DNA of 58,742 nucleotides from Massilia yuzhufengensis (GCF_900112225.1 NZ_FOLD01000020.1:1-58742); one strand, 5' to 3'; counted from the stretch's first letter, positions 10,257 to 19,111 are shown. Numbers and translations: made by a program. The notes: generated by a model not told the origin, from the letters alone.

Positions 10257-12791
10257 CTAGAACAGGTCGGCAACGGGATCCGGCACGCCAATCACTTGCG
10301 CGCTTCCGACGTCGTAGCCGAACCTGCCCGAGTTGGCAGCGTCCACCTGACCATCGGCCTTGTAGGCAATATGGCTTTCGGAGAACGACTTGTAGACGAA
10401 GCTGATGTCGTTATGCCCGTCATCCGATTGCGCGACGCTGGTGGTGAAGACAGTCCTGAAAAAGAATTCCTCCACCAGCACTTGCTTGCCTTCGGCGCCT
10501 GGCAATCTCGCGTAGGTCTCGATTTCGACGACCGGCCCATGGGCGCCCTTCACCAGCTTGGCCAGCAGGTCCGTGATGGCCTGGCTGGAGCCCAGTGCCA
10601 TGGTCACGGTGTCCGGGACCGGCTTGCCGACGGCGGCGCCGGCGCCCTTGAGATAGCTGGATTCCGCCGTGAAGCCCATGCTGAACCCGGACAGCCTGAA
10701 CCAGCCGTCGATGCCGTCGATGCGCACGTAGTAGTCGAGCGGCGCGTCCACCGGCAGCGACTGGCCCAGGTGGTCCAGGTCGGCGTTGACGCGCGGGTTG
10801 ACGGGCAGGGCGGTGAGGTTCCCCGCGGGAATGTTCCAGGCGAAGTCGAATGCGCTTGCCGGCGCGCGCCCCTGGGCATCGAGCGGCGCAATGCCCAGGC
10901 TGATTTCCTTGGCCACGAGGCTCAGGCCGATGGACGTGGAATCGGCGCTGCCACTGATGCGCACCGAGGTCACGAACGCATCCTTGAGCAGGTATTCCTG
11001 GACCGAGGCCGGGCGGCCGGAGCGGTCCATGACGATGCCTTCGAGCACCAGGTCGGCGAAGTGCTTGCCTTCCATGATCTTGGCCAGGAATTCGGTCGTG
11101 GCCCGGCTTGAACCGAGCACGAGGTCGAACTGGCCGGGGTTGGGCTTGCCGACGGCCGCGCCGCCGCCCTTGGTGAAGGAGTTTTCCGCGGACGCGTCCC
11201 AGGCGAAGGAGTCGACCGCCAGCCACTGCACGGCGCCGGCAGCGTTGGTGTAGCGCAGGTAGTAGCTGATGTCGGTGCCCGGCTCGACACTCCGATTGAT
11301 GACGCCCTGGCCTGCCACTGGCGACGGCGCCTCGTTGCGTCCATGCACGGTGATGGCGACCTGGGCGGTGCTGCTGCCGCCCAGCGCGGTAGTGAAGCTG
11401 CCGGTGCTGGTGACGACCAGCGGGTCGTCGTCGGGGTCGGTATCGAGGCCGCCGTTGCTGCCGTCGAGGACGTTGCCGGAGACGGCGCTGTCTTCGTCGG
11501 TCGCGGCGCTGTCGCCGCGCGCGACCGGCGCGCCGTTCACGCCGACGACGGTCACGCTGGCCTGGGCACTGGCGCTGCGCGGGTCGGCCACGCCATTGCT
11601 CAGGCCATTGTCGGTGACGGTATAACGGATGGTGTCGGTGCCGGTGAAGCCGGCGTTGGGGACGTACAGAAGCTGGCCGTCTTCGCGCACCCATGCCGTG
11701 CCGTTCGCGGCCGAGGCCGCGGTGATTGCCAGCACCTGGCCGGCTTCGTTGGCCGGGCCGGCCTTGTCGTTGGCCAACACGTCGATCAGGCTGGCATGGC
11801 CGCCCTGGTAGACGGTAGCGCTGTCGTCGGCTGCCGTGGGCCCGTCATTGACGCTGCGCACCTGCAGCTCAACGATCGTCGGGTCGGAATAGTCCTTGCC
11901 ATTGAAGGCGCGGTAGCTGAAGCTGTCTTCGCCAAAGTAGTCGGGGTCGGCGACGTAGGTGAAGCTGCCGTCGGCGTTGAGGCTGAGCGTGCCGTGTTCG
12001 GGCGAGAACTGCAACTCGGCGCTCAGGGCGGCGCCGGCGGCGTCGCGGTCGTTCGCCAGCACGCTGGAAAAAGCCTGCACGCCGCCATCCTCGGTGGCTT
12101 GGTAGGCGTCGCCTGCGGCCTTGGGGCGGGCGAATTCGAAGACGACCTGCTCGACCAGGAAATCGCTGCCGTGGGCGCCGCTGGCGTTGCTGAAGATCGC
12201 GGTGGCGAAGGCGCCCTGGGCGTCGGTATAGGCGCCATGGACGAACGCGCCGCTGGCGCCCTGGGCGCCGGCGCTGAGCTCGACCGTCACGAACGGCTGG
12301 TTCGATGCGAGCTGCACCAGTTGCTTGCCGCTGGCCTGGGTCGCAAACACGAAGCCCTGGCCGACCATGGCGCCGGCGCCGTCGAACAGGCGCACGCGCG
12401 CGCCTTCGGCGTAGGCAGTGCCGTCGTCGTTGGCGAAGAACGACGCCAGGCTGATCGATACGGCGGACGCCGGTTCGCCCAGCGTGAAGCGCAGCGCTTC
12501 CTTGCCGTCGATTTCCTGGCGCACCGCGCTGGTGGCGGCCGACTGGCCGCCCACGCCCAGGGCGCCGGCGGCGATGTCGCCGCCGAGCAGGGTCGTGGCC
12601 AGCAGGTTGGTGTACTTGACGGCGCTCCAGGCTTCGAGCGCATTGGTGAGGTTGGCCTTGTGGGTCGCCGTCACGCCGCGCTTGGACCAGGCGTTGAGCC
12701 AGTCGTTGCTGCCGGCCTGGACCGACGGGGTGTCGCCGAGCGACAAGATACGCGCTTCCGGATCGAGGTGCTGGCTGTCTTGGATGGACAT
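10257..12791 (-). CDS. Ig/cadherin-like repeat protein with two C-terminal Hcp-like domains
   Basis: 844 residues. Residues 1-220 are unassigned. About 224-316 and 317-417 are two cadherin/Ig-like repeats (AGDAYQATEDGG, SFTYVADPDYFGEDSFSY; ADDSATVYQG, YVPNAGFTGTDTIRYTVTDN). About 418-490 is a VCBS-like repeat (APVARGDSAATDEDSAVSG). Residues 508-655 and 686-830 each resemble the T6SS tube protein Hcp: a GGGAAVGKPNP or GAGAAVGKPVP loop, a 'lakim.GKH' or 'laklvkGAH' helix, an 'eylLkdaFVTSV' strand and a terminal FDFAWNI or FGYDV. No Sec signal is present. The acidic-hydrophobic end (VADLF) could suit type I secretion. It follows the PEP-CTERM gene by 18 bases, with AGGA 7 bases before the ATG. 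The surface role and export route are inference. Confidence 0.8.
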   Translation of the reverse strand: MSIQDSQHLDPEARILSLGDTPSVQAGSNDWLNAWSKRGVTATHKANLTNALEAWSAVKYTNLLATTLLGGDIAAGALGVGGQSAATSAVRQEIDGKEALRFTLGEPASAVSISLASFFANDDGTAYAEGARVRLFDGAGAMVGQGFVFATQASGKQLVQLASNQPFVTVELSAGAQGASGAFVHGAYTDAQGAFATAIFSNASGAHGSDFLVEQVVFEFARPKAAGDAYQATEDGGVQAFSSVLANDRDAAGAALSAELQFSPEHGTLSLNADGSFTYVADPDYFGEDSFSYRAFNGKDYSDPTIVELQVRSVNDGPTAADDSATVYQGGHASLIDVLANDKAGPANEAGQVLAITAASAANGTAWVREDGQLLYVPNAGFTGTDTIRYTVTDNGLSNGVADPRSASAQASVTVVGVNGAPVARGDSAATDEDSAVSGNVLDGSNGGLDTDPDDDPLVVTSTGSFTTALGGSSTAQVAITVHGRNEAPSPVAGQGVINRSVEPGTDISYYLRYTNAAGAVQWLAVDSFAWDASAENSFTKGGGAAVGKPNPGQFDLVLGSSRATTEFLAKIMEGKHFADLVLEGIVMDRSGRPASVQEYLLKDAFVTSVRISGSADSTSIGLSLVAKEISLGIAPLDAQGRAPASAFDFAWNIPAGNLTALPVNPRVNADLDHLGQSLPVDAPLDYYVRIDGIDGWFRLSGFSMGFTAESSYLKGAGAAVGKPVPDTVTMALGSSQAITDLLAKLVKGAHGPVVEIETYARLPGAEGKQVLVEEFFFRTVFTTSVAQSDDGHNDISFVYKSFSESHIAYKADGQVDAANSGRFGYDVGSAQVIGVPDPVADLF

Positions 12792-12809
12792 GATCGGTTC
12801 CTGTCCAGG

Positions 12810-13391
12810 TCAGGCGCGGCGGCGCAGCGCGGAGGCGGCCAGGGCCGCGCCGAACAGCAGCACCGACGATGGTTCCGGCACCGGGGTGCCGGTGGCGACT
12901 TCGCTGATCGATACGTCGTCGAAGAGCCAGAACGTGTCGTCATGCTGGAAACTGAAGACCAGTTCCGACAGGGCGGCGTCGGCGGTGAAGGTGAAGGCGT
13001 GTTGCTGGTAGCCGGCCGCGCTCTTGTCGGAGAAGGCGTAGAGGGTGTTGGCGCCAAGCATCACCTGGAACAGGTTGACCGAATCGGCGCTGCTGCTGCC
13101 GCCGGCGTTCTCGAGCCAGAAGCTGAGCCGGTAGCTGCGGCCGGCTTCGGTCGCCACGCTTTGCGGCAGCAGGACGGAGGCGCCCACCTCGCCGAACACG
13201 GCCGCATAATCGCCGCTGCGCTGCACGCCGGTTTCGGCAGCGGCAAAGGCGCTCGATGCACCGAGGCTCCAGCCACCCAAATCGCCGGTTTCGAACCCGC
13301 CGTTGGCAATGACGGGGCCCGCGTGGGCAGATGCCGCGAAGGCGAGGGCTGCGAGGAACAGGCTGGCGGACCTGCGGAAATGCGCGTACAT
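12810..13391 (-). CDS. PEP-CTERM sorting-domain protein
   Basis: 193 residues. It begins with a signal peptide (MYAHFRRSASLFLAALAFAASAHA, cut after about 24). The middle part looks like a carbohydrate-binding-type beta sandwich: GPVIANGGFETGDLGGWSLG, YRLSFWLENAGG, LVFSFQHDDTFWLFDDVSI. The C-terminus is a textbook PEP-CTERM signal: VPEPSS, a hydrophobic helix, then RRRA. Such proteins are processed by exosortase and usually exported to the surface or matrix in exopolysaccharide-producing bacteria; no exosortase gene is in this window. It is the first gene of an operon with the Hcp-repeat protein. GGGGAG lies 6 bases before the ATG, and a sigma-54-like element is at 13424-13441. Confidence 0.92.
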   Translation of the reverse strand: MYAHFRRSASLFLAALAFAASAHAGPVIANGGFETGDLGGWSLGASSAFAAAETGVQRSGDYAAVFGEVGASVLLPQSVATEAGRSYRLSFWLENAGGSSSADSVNLFQVMLGANTLYAFSDKSAAGYQQHAFTFTADAALSELVFSFQHDDTFWLFDDVSISEVATGTPVPEPSSVLLFGAALAASALRRRA

Positions 13392-13423
13392 GAAGGACTC
13401 CCCAGTTATTTGGGAGGCAACAA

Positions 13424-13441
13424 AAGCAATTTCCGTTCCGG
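13424..13441 (-). promoter_or_regulatory. Sigma-54-type -24/-12 promoter for the PEP-CTERM/Hcp operon
   Basis: On the minus strand GGAACGGAAATTGC occurs, with exactly 10 bases between the GG and the GC. It differs at one conserved position from the RpoN consensus GGCACG-N4-TTGC. The predicted transcript would start roughly 20-25 bases before the ATG at 13391, which fits the ribosome site. PEP-CTERM genes are reported to depend on RpoN with PrsK/PrsR in some betaproteobacteria, which supports this reading. Confidence 0.6.
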
Positions 13442-13510
13442 AAAGGCAACCCTTGATTCAGTGCATCTTTTTATTGGCGTAAGAAACGCCTGGAAGATTT
13501 CCTGACAGCA

Positions 13511-14644
13511 TTACAGCGAGCCTGGCACCGTAAAGACATCGGCCACTACGGTGCTTTCGCCGATCTGCCGGCTGGGCGATGCCGCGTCGTGCACCACCAG
13601 CAGCGATTTGCCCGCGCCCTTACCGGCGTCGAACAGTGTGATGCCCTCCGGATGGTCGACCCCTTCACCGAAAGGGAGCTGCAGCAGGCGCGCGAGATCG
13701 CTTGCCGGAACGACGCTTTCCTTGCCGCGTTTCGGCTCAAGCCGCCAGCGGAACAGGGACACCGGCCCGTCGAGGTCCATGGTCGGCCCGGCCAGCACCA
13801 GGATGTCTTTTCCGAGCACGCACAGGTCGCGGATGCCCAGCCCGCCGAGGTCGAGGAAATGCTTGATGTAGAGGCGGCCGTCGTCGGCCACCGGCGCCAG
13901 GCGCAGGCGCCCGGGCAGTTCGTCCTCGACCAGCGCGATTTCGACGACCGCCGCCCAGCCGCGCAGCACCGGGCCGCGCAGGCCGAGCAGCAGGTGCTTG
14001 CCGGCCACGGCCAGGCCCTCGATGTCGAAGCCATTGTCCTTGCCGGGAATGGCGAGGAAGGGCCCGAGGTGCTCGTCATGCTTGAGCAGGGCCGTCAGTT
14101 CGTTGCCGTGTTCGTCGCCGCGCAGCAGGGCCGCGCTGTGCTTGCCGCCCTTGTGCGCGGCCTCGCGCGCCAGTGTGTAGCCGTCGCCTTCCTTCAGCAC
14201 CGGGATGCGTGCCAGCAGGTAGCGGTTGCCGTCGGCGCTCACCGTCGCCAGGCGCCGGTGCGCCTTCTTGGCGCCGTCGCCATCCTTCGGCTGCTTGCGA
14301 CGCAAGCTGTGCGAACCGGCGATCCACAGGTACTTGCCATCGCAGGCCAGGCCCTCGATGTCGGCTTCGTTGATGTCGTCCGGGGTCTCGCCGTGGGGCG
14401 GCAGCGGCAGGTCGAGGTAGTCGTGCAGCGCATATTGCCGGTGCTCGCGCGCGAAGCTGCTGTTGCCGGTGCTGTCTTCCTGGCAGACCGTCAGGCGTTC
14501 CAGGCTCACCGACTCGTCGTTGGCAAGCCACAGCGAATCGCCCATGCGTAGTGCCACCGACAGGCCATCGCGCAATTCCTTGCCGTAGCAGAGTTCATCG
14601 CGTTCGGGATGGAATTCGAGCAGGACGATGTTGGACGGATGCAT
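13511..14644 (-). CDS. DUF3616 domain-containing protein
   Basis: 377 residues, matching the DUF3616 family, which has a predicted beta-propeller fold. Recurrent 'glw.agsh'-type strands are visible: DIEGLACDGKYLWIAGSHSLRRKQ, FDIEGLAVAGKHLLLGLRGPVLRGWA, GLGIRDLCVLGKDILVLAGPTMDLDGP and HPEGITLFDAG. No signal peptide is present, so it is probably cytoplasmic. The conserved DIEGL repeats and acidic residues might bind metal, but no enzymatic activity is known for the family. It is on the same strand as the PEP-CTERM operon but separated from it by 118 bases containing that operon's putative promoter. Confidence 0.8.
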   Translation of the reverse strand: MHPSNIVLLEFHPERDELCYGKELRDGLSVALRMGDSLWLANDESVSLERLTVCQEDSTGNSSFAREHRQYALHDYLDLPLPPHGETPDDINEADIEGLACDGKYLWIAGSHSLRRKQPKDGDGAKKAHRRLATVSADGNRYLLARIPVLKEGDGYTLAREAAHKGGKHSAALLRGDEHGNELTALLKHDEHLGPFLAIPGKDNGFDIEGLAVAGKHLLLGLRGPVLRGWAAVVEIALVEDELPGRLRLAPVADDGRLYIKHFLDLGGLGIRDLCVLGKDILVLAGPTMDLDGPVSLFRWRLEPKRGKESVVPASDLARLLQLPFGEGVDHPEGITLFDAGKGAGKSLLVVHDAASPSRQIGESTVVADVFTVPGSL

Positions 14645-14721
14645 GCGGGAGTTCCCGTTCGGCGCGCGTTATTGCCGAGCAAAGATAGCATGCACCCGCG
14701 CCCGGCAGCGCACGCGGCGGG

Positions 14722-15352
14722 TCAGCGCAGGTAGGGCGCCACATTGTCGGCGATGCGATTGATCTCGGCTTCGGTCAGCGGCAGCGCGCGGAAGGCGGCC
14801 CAGGCTTCCCGCGGCTTCAGGTTGGTGGGGGTTGCCGCGCGCGAGCCGTAGAAGATCTTGTCGACGCCGACCTTGCGGATGCGCTCGACCATCTCGCGCG
14901 CGTGTTCAGGCGTGATGTCGGGCGTGGCGATCGAGGCCACGTCGAAGTACAGGTTGCGGGTGCTCGGTTCCTTGCGCGCGGCGGCGTCGGCGAAAGTACG
15001 CATCACCTCGTTGGCCGGCGGGTCTTCGTAGCCGGGGCCGGCGCCGGCCAGGTGTGCCACCTGCACCACGATGTCGGTCGCTTCAAGCATCAGGTGATCG
15101 AGGAAGGCACGCGCCTGCGCTTCGCCATAGGGGCGCTCGAGCGAAATCGAGGCGCGCATGTGGATCGCAATCGCCATCCGGTGCCGGTTGGCGGCGCGGA
15201 AGACTTCCTTCAGGCGCGCGATGTGGGCCGGGTTTTCCAGCTGCACGTCGGAATTCCCGAAGTGCATCTTGATCCCGTGGCGCAGCTGCGGGTGGGCGGC
15301 GCAGCGTTCCAGCTCGGCCAGCGCATAGTCCTTGAGCGGATTGAAGCTCGTT
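14722..15352 (-). pseudogene. Amidohydrolase, 5'-truncated remnant
   Basis: The frame encodes the C-terminal half of a TIM-barrel amidohydrolase. Recognisable segments run from SFNPLKDYALAELERCAAH through GIKMHFGNSDVQLENP, AIAIHMRASISLERPYG and DIVVQVAHLAGAGPGYEDP to REAWAAFRALPLTEAEI. Homology stops abruptly near 15352: no start codon, ribosome site or N-terminal HxH-type metal motif is found upstream. The motif normally reading GSDAA or GTDAA, with a metal-binding aspartate, is GSRAA here (KIFYGSRAATPTN). An internal ATG at 15267 could still express a 181-residue fragment, but loss of half the barrel and of the aspartate argue for a dead gene. Intact relatives have about 300 or more residues. 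Confidence 0.7.
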
Positions 15353-15501
15353 GAGGAAATCCATGGGCGAGGTCGGTTCCTTGGTGACGGGAATTCGGGG
15401 CCGTTTTCGCTGCGCCTCGCAGGTGCAGCGTGACGACCTGCATGCAGTGTAGGTAACTCCGGCTCCCGGGTCTTCCCCCCACGGCTGGGCGAAGCGGGCC
15501 G

Positions 15502-15912
15502 CTACAGGACCGTGACCACCACGCGCCGCCGGTGCGGGGCGCTGCGGTGTTCGTACAGGTAGATGCCTTGCCAGGTGCCGAGCAGCAGGCGGGCGCCGCC
15601 GACCGGCACCTGCAGGCTTGGGCCGGTGAGCATGCTGCGCACGTGGGCGGACATGTCGTCCGGCCCTTCGGCGTCGTGGCGGTAGGCGGGGTCGCCGTCG
15701 GGCGCCAGGCGCGCCAGCACGGTCTCGAGGTCGCGCCGCACCTCAAGATCGGCGTTCTCGGTGATCAAGAGCGAGCAGCTGGTGTGCTGCACGAACACGT
15801 GGGCCAGGCCGCACTGTACGCCGGACTCGCGCACCACATCGGCCACCGCGCCGGTGATGTCGCGCGTGCCGCGCCCCGGCATGGAAAATTCGAGGGTGGA
15901 CTGGTAGGCCAT
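15502..15912 (-). CDS. yjbQ: YjbQ/UPF0047 family protein
   Basis: 136 residues, the normal length of the family. Characteristic segments are DITGAVADVVRESGVQCGLAHVFVQHTSCSLLI, the acidic DLEVRRDLETVLARLAP, DDMSAHVRSMLTG and GTWQGIYLYEHR. Family members form trimers with conserved His and Cys residues. Some have weak thiamine-phosphate synthase activity, and many annotations call them secondary thiamine-phosphate synthases; the true role is unsettled. GGAG lies 5 bases before the ATG. The gene is monocistronic or loosely linked to its neighbours. Confidence 0.88.
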   Translation of the reverse strand: MAYQSTLEFSMPGRGTRDITGAVADVVRESGVQCGLAHVFVQHTSCSLLITENADLEVRRDLETVLARLAPDGDPAYRHDAEGPDDMSAHVRSMLTGPSLQVPVGGARLLLGTWQGIYLYEHRSAPHRRRVVVTVL

Positions 15913-15964
15913 GGCTGCTCCGCTGGGTCGAATCGCTTCGCCGGCAGATTAGCAGTTTTCGGGG

Positions 15965-18271
15965 CTAGGCCGCCGCGCGCGCCGCGCCTGTTTTATCCAG
16001 GGCGGCCAGCAAGTCCTCGAGCGGCGCCGGGCGCGAGAACAGGTAGCCTTGCATGCACGGGCTGCCGTTGTCGGCCAGGTACCGGGCTTGCTGCGCGGTC
16101 TCGATGCCCTCGGCCACCACGCGCAGGCCGAGGTGGTCGGCCATTGCCAGGATCGACTGCACGATGGCGGTCCCGTTGACGTCGTTCGGGGTGTCGCGGA
16201 TAAAACTCTTGTCGATCTTGAGTTCGTACAGCGGCATCTTCTTGAGGTAGGCCAGGTTCGAATAACCGGTGCCGAAATCGTCGACCGAGAAGCGGATGCC
16301 CAGGCCGGCCAGTTCGTGCATGCGCGCGATGGTGTCGTCCAGGTCGGTCACCAGGAGGCCTTCGGTGACCTCGAAGATCAGCTGCCCGGCCGGGGCGGCG
16401 GTTTCCTGCAGCACCGCGCGCACCTGGTCGACGAAGTCGGGCTGGCGGAACTGGGCCGGGCTGACATTGATCGACAGCGGCATCGGGTGGCCGGCGCCGG
16501 CCAGCCGGTGCCAGGCGGCGCAGGCCTGGCGCAGCACCCAGTTCCCCAGCGGGACGATCAGGCCGCTCGATTCGGCGATCGGGATGAACACGTCCGGCGG
16601 CACCAGCACGCCGTCGGCGCGGCGCCAGCGCATCAGCAGTTCGGCGCCGACCGGCGCCTGCGCGTGGTCGACCTGCAGCTGCAGGTGCATCGCCAGCTCG
16701 CCGTTCTCGAGCGCCAGGGCGAGGTCGCGCTCCAGGGTCAGCTTGCGCTCGGCGTCGGCCTGCATGCTCGATTCGAACAGCGCCACCCCATTGCGTCCGC
16801 TGCCCTTGGCTTCGTACATCGCGATGTCGGCCTTGCGCAGCAGGTCGTGGGCGGTGACGCCGGCGCGCAGCGGAAGGGCCACCCCGATGCTGCCGGTCGA
16901 GCGGTAGCTGTGTTCGCCGATCCGCACTTCCTCGCCCAGCGCCGCCAGCACCTTGTTGGCCACCTTGAGTGCGGCGGCGGTGGCGGTTTCGCTGTCCGGC
17001 CCGAGGTCGTTGAGGAGGATGACGAATTCGTCGCCGCCCAGCCGGGCCACGGTGTCGCGCCCGCGCACGGTCGCGACCAGGCGCTCGGCCGCGTGGCGCA
17101 GCAGCGCGTCGCCGGTGGCGTGGCCGCGCGCGTCGTTGATGTGCTTGAAGTTGTCGAGGTCGATGAACAGCACGGCGCCCAGCACGCCGTCGGCATGGCG
17201 CGCCGCCACCAGCGCATCGAGGCGCTCGGTCAGCAGGCGGCGGTTGGGCAGGCCGGTGAGCACGTCATAGAAGGCCAGGTTGTGGATCGCCTTGGCCGAG
17301 TTGCGGCGCTCGGTGATGTCGCGCCCGACCGCGACCCAGTGGGTGTTGCGCCCGCCCTCGCTGGCGAAGGGCACGATCTCCAGTTCGACCCAGAACGCTT
17401 CGCCGCTGCGGGTGTAGTTGAGCAGTTCGGCGGTGACCGGCTCGTTGCGCGCGATGGCCTGCTGGATGCGCAGGGTTTCGCCCGGGTCGGTATCGGGGCC
17501 GTGCAGGATGCGCATGCTGCGGCCGATGATCTCGCTGCGGCTGTAGCCGGTGCGCCGCTCGAACGCGTCGTTGGCGAAGATGATCGGCTGTTCCGCGCCC
17601 GGTACGTCGACCGCGCGCGCGATCAGCACCATGTCGTTCAGTCGCGCCACCGCGGCCGAGGTCAGGCGCAGCTCGGCGTTCAGCGCGTGCAGCGTGGCCT
17701 GCTTGTTCTCGAGCGATTCGGCAAAGCCCTGGACTTCGCCCAGCGTCTGCGACAGGCCGCTGAGCAGGGTGCCGCAGGTGAGGGTGACGATGGCGCCGAC
17801 GCACAGGAAGTTCAGGGTGACCAGCAGCGACGAGAGCAGTTCGTGGTCGTCGAAGCCGTTGACATACAGCTTGGCCCAGCCGCCCAGGCCCAGCAGCAGG
17901 ATGGTCGCCGCGCTCAGGAACAAGGAGGCGAGTCCTTGGCGGGTGCCCAGCAGCACCACCGCCAGCACGGGCGGCCCCATCAGGAAGATCTGGCTGACCG
18001 CGCCGATGCTCAGCATCAGGCCGACGCCGATCAGGAAGATCACGGCAAGGAAGTTCAGTACCCGCAGCGTATAGGGCAGGCGGTCGAACCACCAGAGCGC
18101 GAAGATCCAGCCGAGCGCGACCACGTCCATGACCGCGATATGCCACATGCCGTCGGCCACCACCAGGATGATGCTCGGGATGGCCAGGGCAGTACCGATG
18201 ACGAGGACCGTCGAGAGCAGCTTGGTAAAGATCCGGGCGCGCCAGTGCGCTAGGTCATAGAACTGTTTCAT
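15965..18271 (-). CDS. Membrane PAS-GGDEF-EAL cyclic-di-GMP enzyme
   Basis: 768 residues. About 5-6 membrane helices occupy residues 15-175, with no named sensor domain that I can assign. A PAS domain (about 205-320, IIFANDAFERRTGYSRSEIIG) is followed by GGDEF (about 330-500) and EAL (about 510-760). The GGDEF motif is intact (RLGGDEFVILL, 412-416), so diguanylate cyclase activity is likely. The EAL motif reads ELL (AELLMRW, 544-546) but retains the catalytic glutamate, and DDFGTGYSNLAYL is intact, so phosphodiesterase activity is possible. Nothing nearby identifies the signal. The upstream gap (18272-18409) holds its presumed promoter, which I could not resolve. Confidence 0.88.
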   Translation of the reverse strand: MKQFYDLAHWRARIFTKLLSTVLVIGTALAIPSIILVVADGMWHIAVMDVVALGWIFALWWFDRLPYTLRVLNFLAVIFLIGVGLMLSIGAVSQIFLMGPPVLAVVLLGTRQGLASLFLSAATILLLGLGGWAKLYVNGFDDHELLSSLLVTLNFLCVGAIVTLTCGTLLSGLSQTLGEVQGFAESLENKQATLHALNAELRLTSAAVARLNDMVLIARAVDVPGAEQPIIFANDAFERRTGYSRSEIIGRSMRILHGPDTDPGETLRIQQAIARNEPVTAELLNYTRSGEAFWVELEIVPFASEGGRNTHWVAVGRDITERRNSAKAIHNLAFYDVLTGLPNRRLLTERLDALVAARHADGVLGAVLFIDLDNFKHINDARGHATGDALLRHAAERLVATVRGRDTVARLGGDEFVILLNDLGPDSETATAAALKVANKVLAALGEEVRIGEHSYRSTGSIGVALPLRAGVTAHDLLRKADIAMYEAKGSGRNGVALFESSMQADAERKLTLERDLALALENGELAMHLQLQVDHAQAPVGAELLMRWRRADGVLVPPDVFIPIAESSGLIVPLGNWVLRQACAAWHRLAGAGHPMPLSINVSPAQFRQPDFVDQVRAVLQETAAPAGQLIFEVTEGLLVTDLDDTIARMHELAGLGIRFSVDDFGTGYSNLAYLKKMPLYELKIDKSFIRDTPNDVNGTAIVQSILAMADHLGLRVVAEGIETAQQARYLADNGSPCMQGYLFSRPAPLEDLLAALDKTGAARAAA

Positions 18272-18409
18272 GCAGCAGCCTCGGTACGCTTGCTAGATGA
18301 AAGTTACTTTAGCGCACTAATTGTTGATAGAACGAAATATGATACCGTAAAGATGTCGTCATGTCATGCGGCGCGCATGCGCCTGTTGTATTTGAACAGT
18401 GTGCGCCGC

Positions 18410-19111
18410 CTATACGCTATGCGCCAGTCCCAGGTTGCGGTTGGCCGGCACCGCCACGTCCATCAGCTTCGGGCGCGGCAGGTCCAGGGCGGACATCAGG
18501 GCCACGAATTCAGGCTTGCTGCGCCCGGCCAGGCGGGCGTTGTGGCGCTTTTCCCAGCCGATGCTGGACACCGACTGCCCCTTGTAGTCGTGGCCGGGCC
18601 AGACCCGGGTGGCGTCGTCGAGTGCGAACAGCTTGCCGGTGACGCTGTCGTACAGCGCTTCGGCGCTGCCGCCCTGGAAATCGGTGCGCCCGCAGCCGCC
18701 GACCAGCAGGGTGTCGCCGGTGAACAGGTTGCCGCGCCACAGGTAGCACATGCTGCCGGCGGTGTGGCCCGGGGTGTGGAGCACGGCGATGTGCTCGTGC
18801 TGGCCGAACTCGATCAGGTCGCCGTCTTCGAGCTGCATTTCGGCCGGCGGGATGCCGCAGCCGCTCGGCACGCAGGCCTTGGCCCCGGTGAGCGCGCGCA
18901 GCCTGCCGGCCGAAGTGACGTGGTCGGCGTGGGCGTGGGTTTCCAGCACGTGGGTCAGCGTCAGTCCCAGCCGCTCGACATGCGCCAGGTCGCGCTCCCA
19001 GTGGCGGTCGACCGGATCGATGATCACCGCATCGCGGTTGTCGGGCGAGGACAGGATGTAGGTGTAGGTGGACGATTCGGCATCGAACAGCTGGATGGGG
19101 TTCACTTGCAT
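18410..19111 (-). CDS. MBL-fold hydrolase, persulfide dioxygenase/glyoxalase II-like
   Basis: 233 residues of the metallo-beta-lactamase fold. The metal-binding motif THAHADH is clear (ETHAHADHVTS), followed by a second histidine in HTPGHTAGSMCYL, the aspartate in FTGDTLLVGGCGRTDF and a last histidine in VWPGHDYKGQ. The GCGRTDFQGGS segment and the PGHDYKG ending are typical of ETHE1-type persulfide dioxygenases, which oxidise glutathione persulfide using one iron; glyoxalase II-like activity is the alternative. CAGGAG lies 6 bases before the ATG. The downstream TlpA-type and CorC-type genes lie on the same strand, so co-transcription is possible. Confidence 0.82.
   Translation of the reverse strand: MQVNPIQLFDAESSTYTYILSSPDNRDAVIIDPVDRHWERDLAHVERLGLTLTHVLETHAHADHVTSAGRLRALTGAKACVPSGCGIPPAEMQLEDGDLIEFGQHEHIAVLHTPGHTAGSMCYLWRGNLFTGDTLLVGGCGRTDFQGGSAEALYDSVTGKLFALDDATRVWPGHDYKGQSVSSIGWEKRHNARLAGRSKPEFVALMSALDLPRPKLMDVAVPANRNLGLAHSV

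Noticed and set aside
10257..12791. A type VI secretion locus
   Set aside because: Only Hcp-like domains are present; no TssB/C, TssJ-M, ClpV or VgrG genes occur in the window.
13476..13490. Hairpin GGCGT-N5-ACGCC as a terminator of the DUF3616 gene
   Set aside because: On the minus-strand transcript it is followed by A residues, not U, so it does not fit a rho-independent terminator.
11343..13505. Long open frame antisense to the Hcp/PEP-CTERM operon
   Set aside because: Long antisense frames are common in high-GC DNA; the translation is low-complexity with no domains, whereas the minus strand has clear families and ribosome sites.
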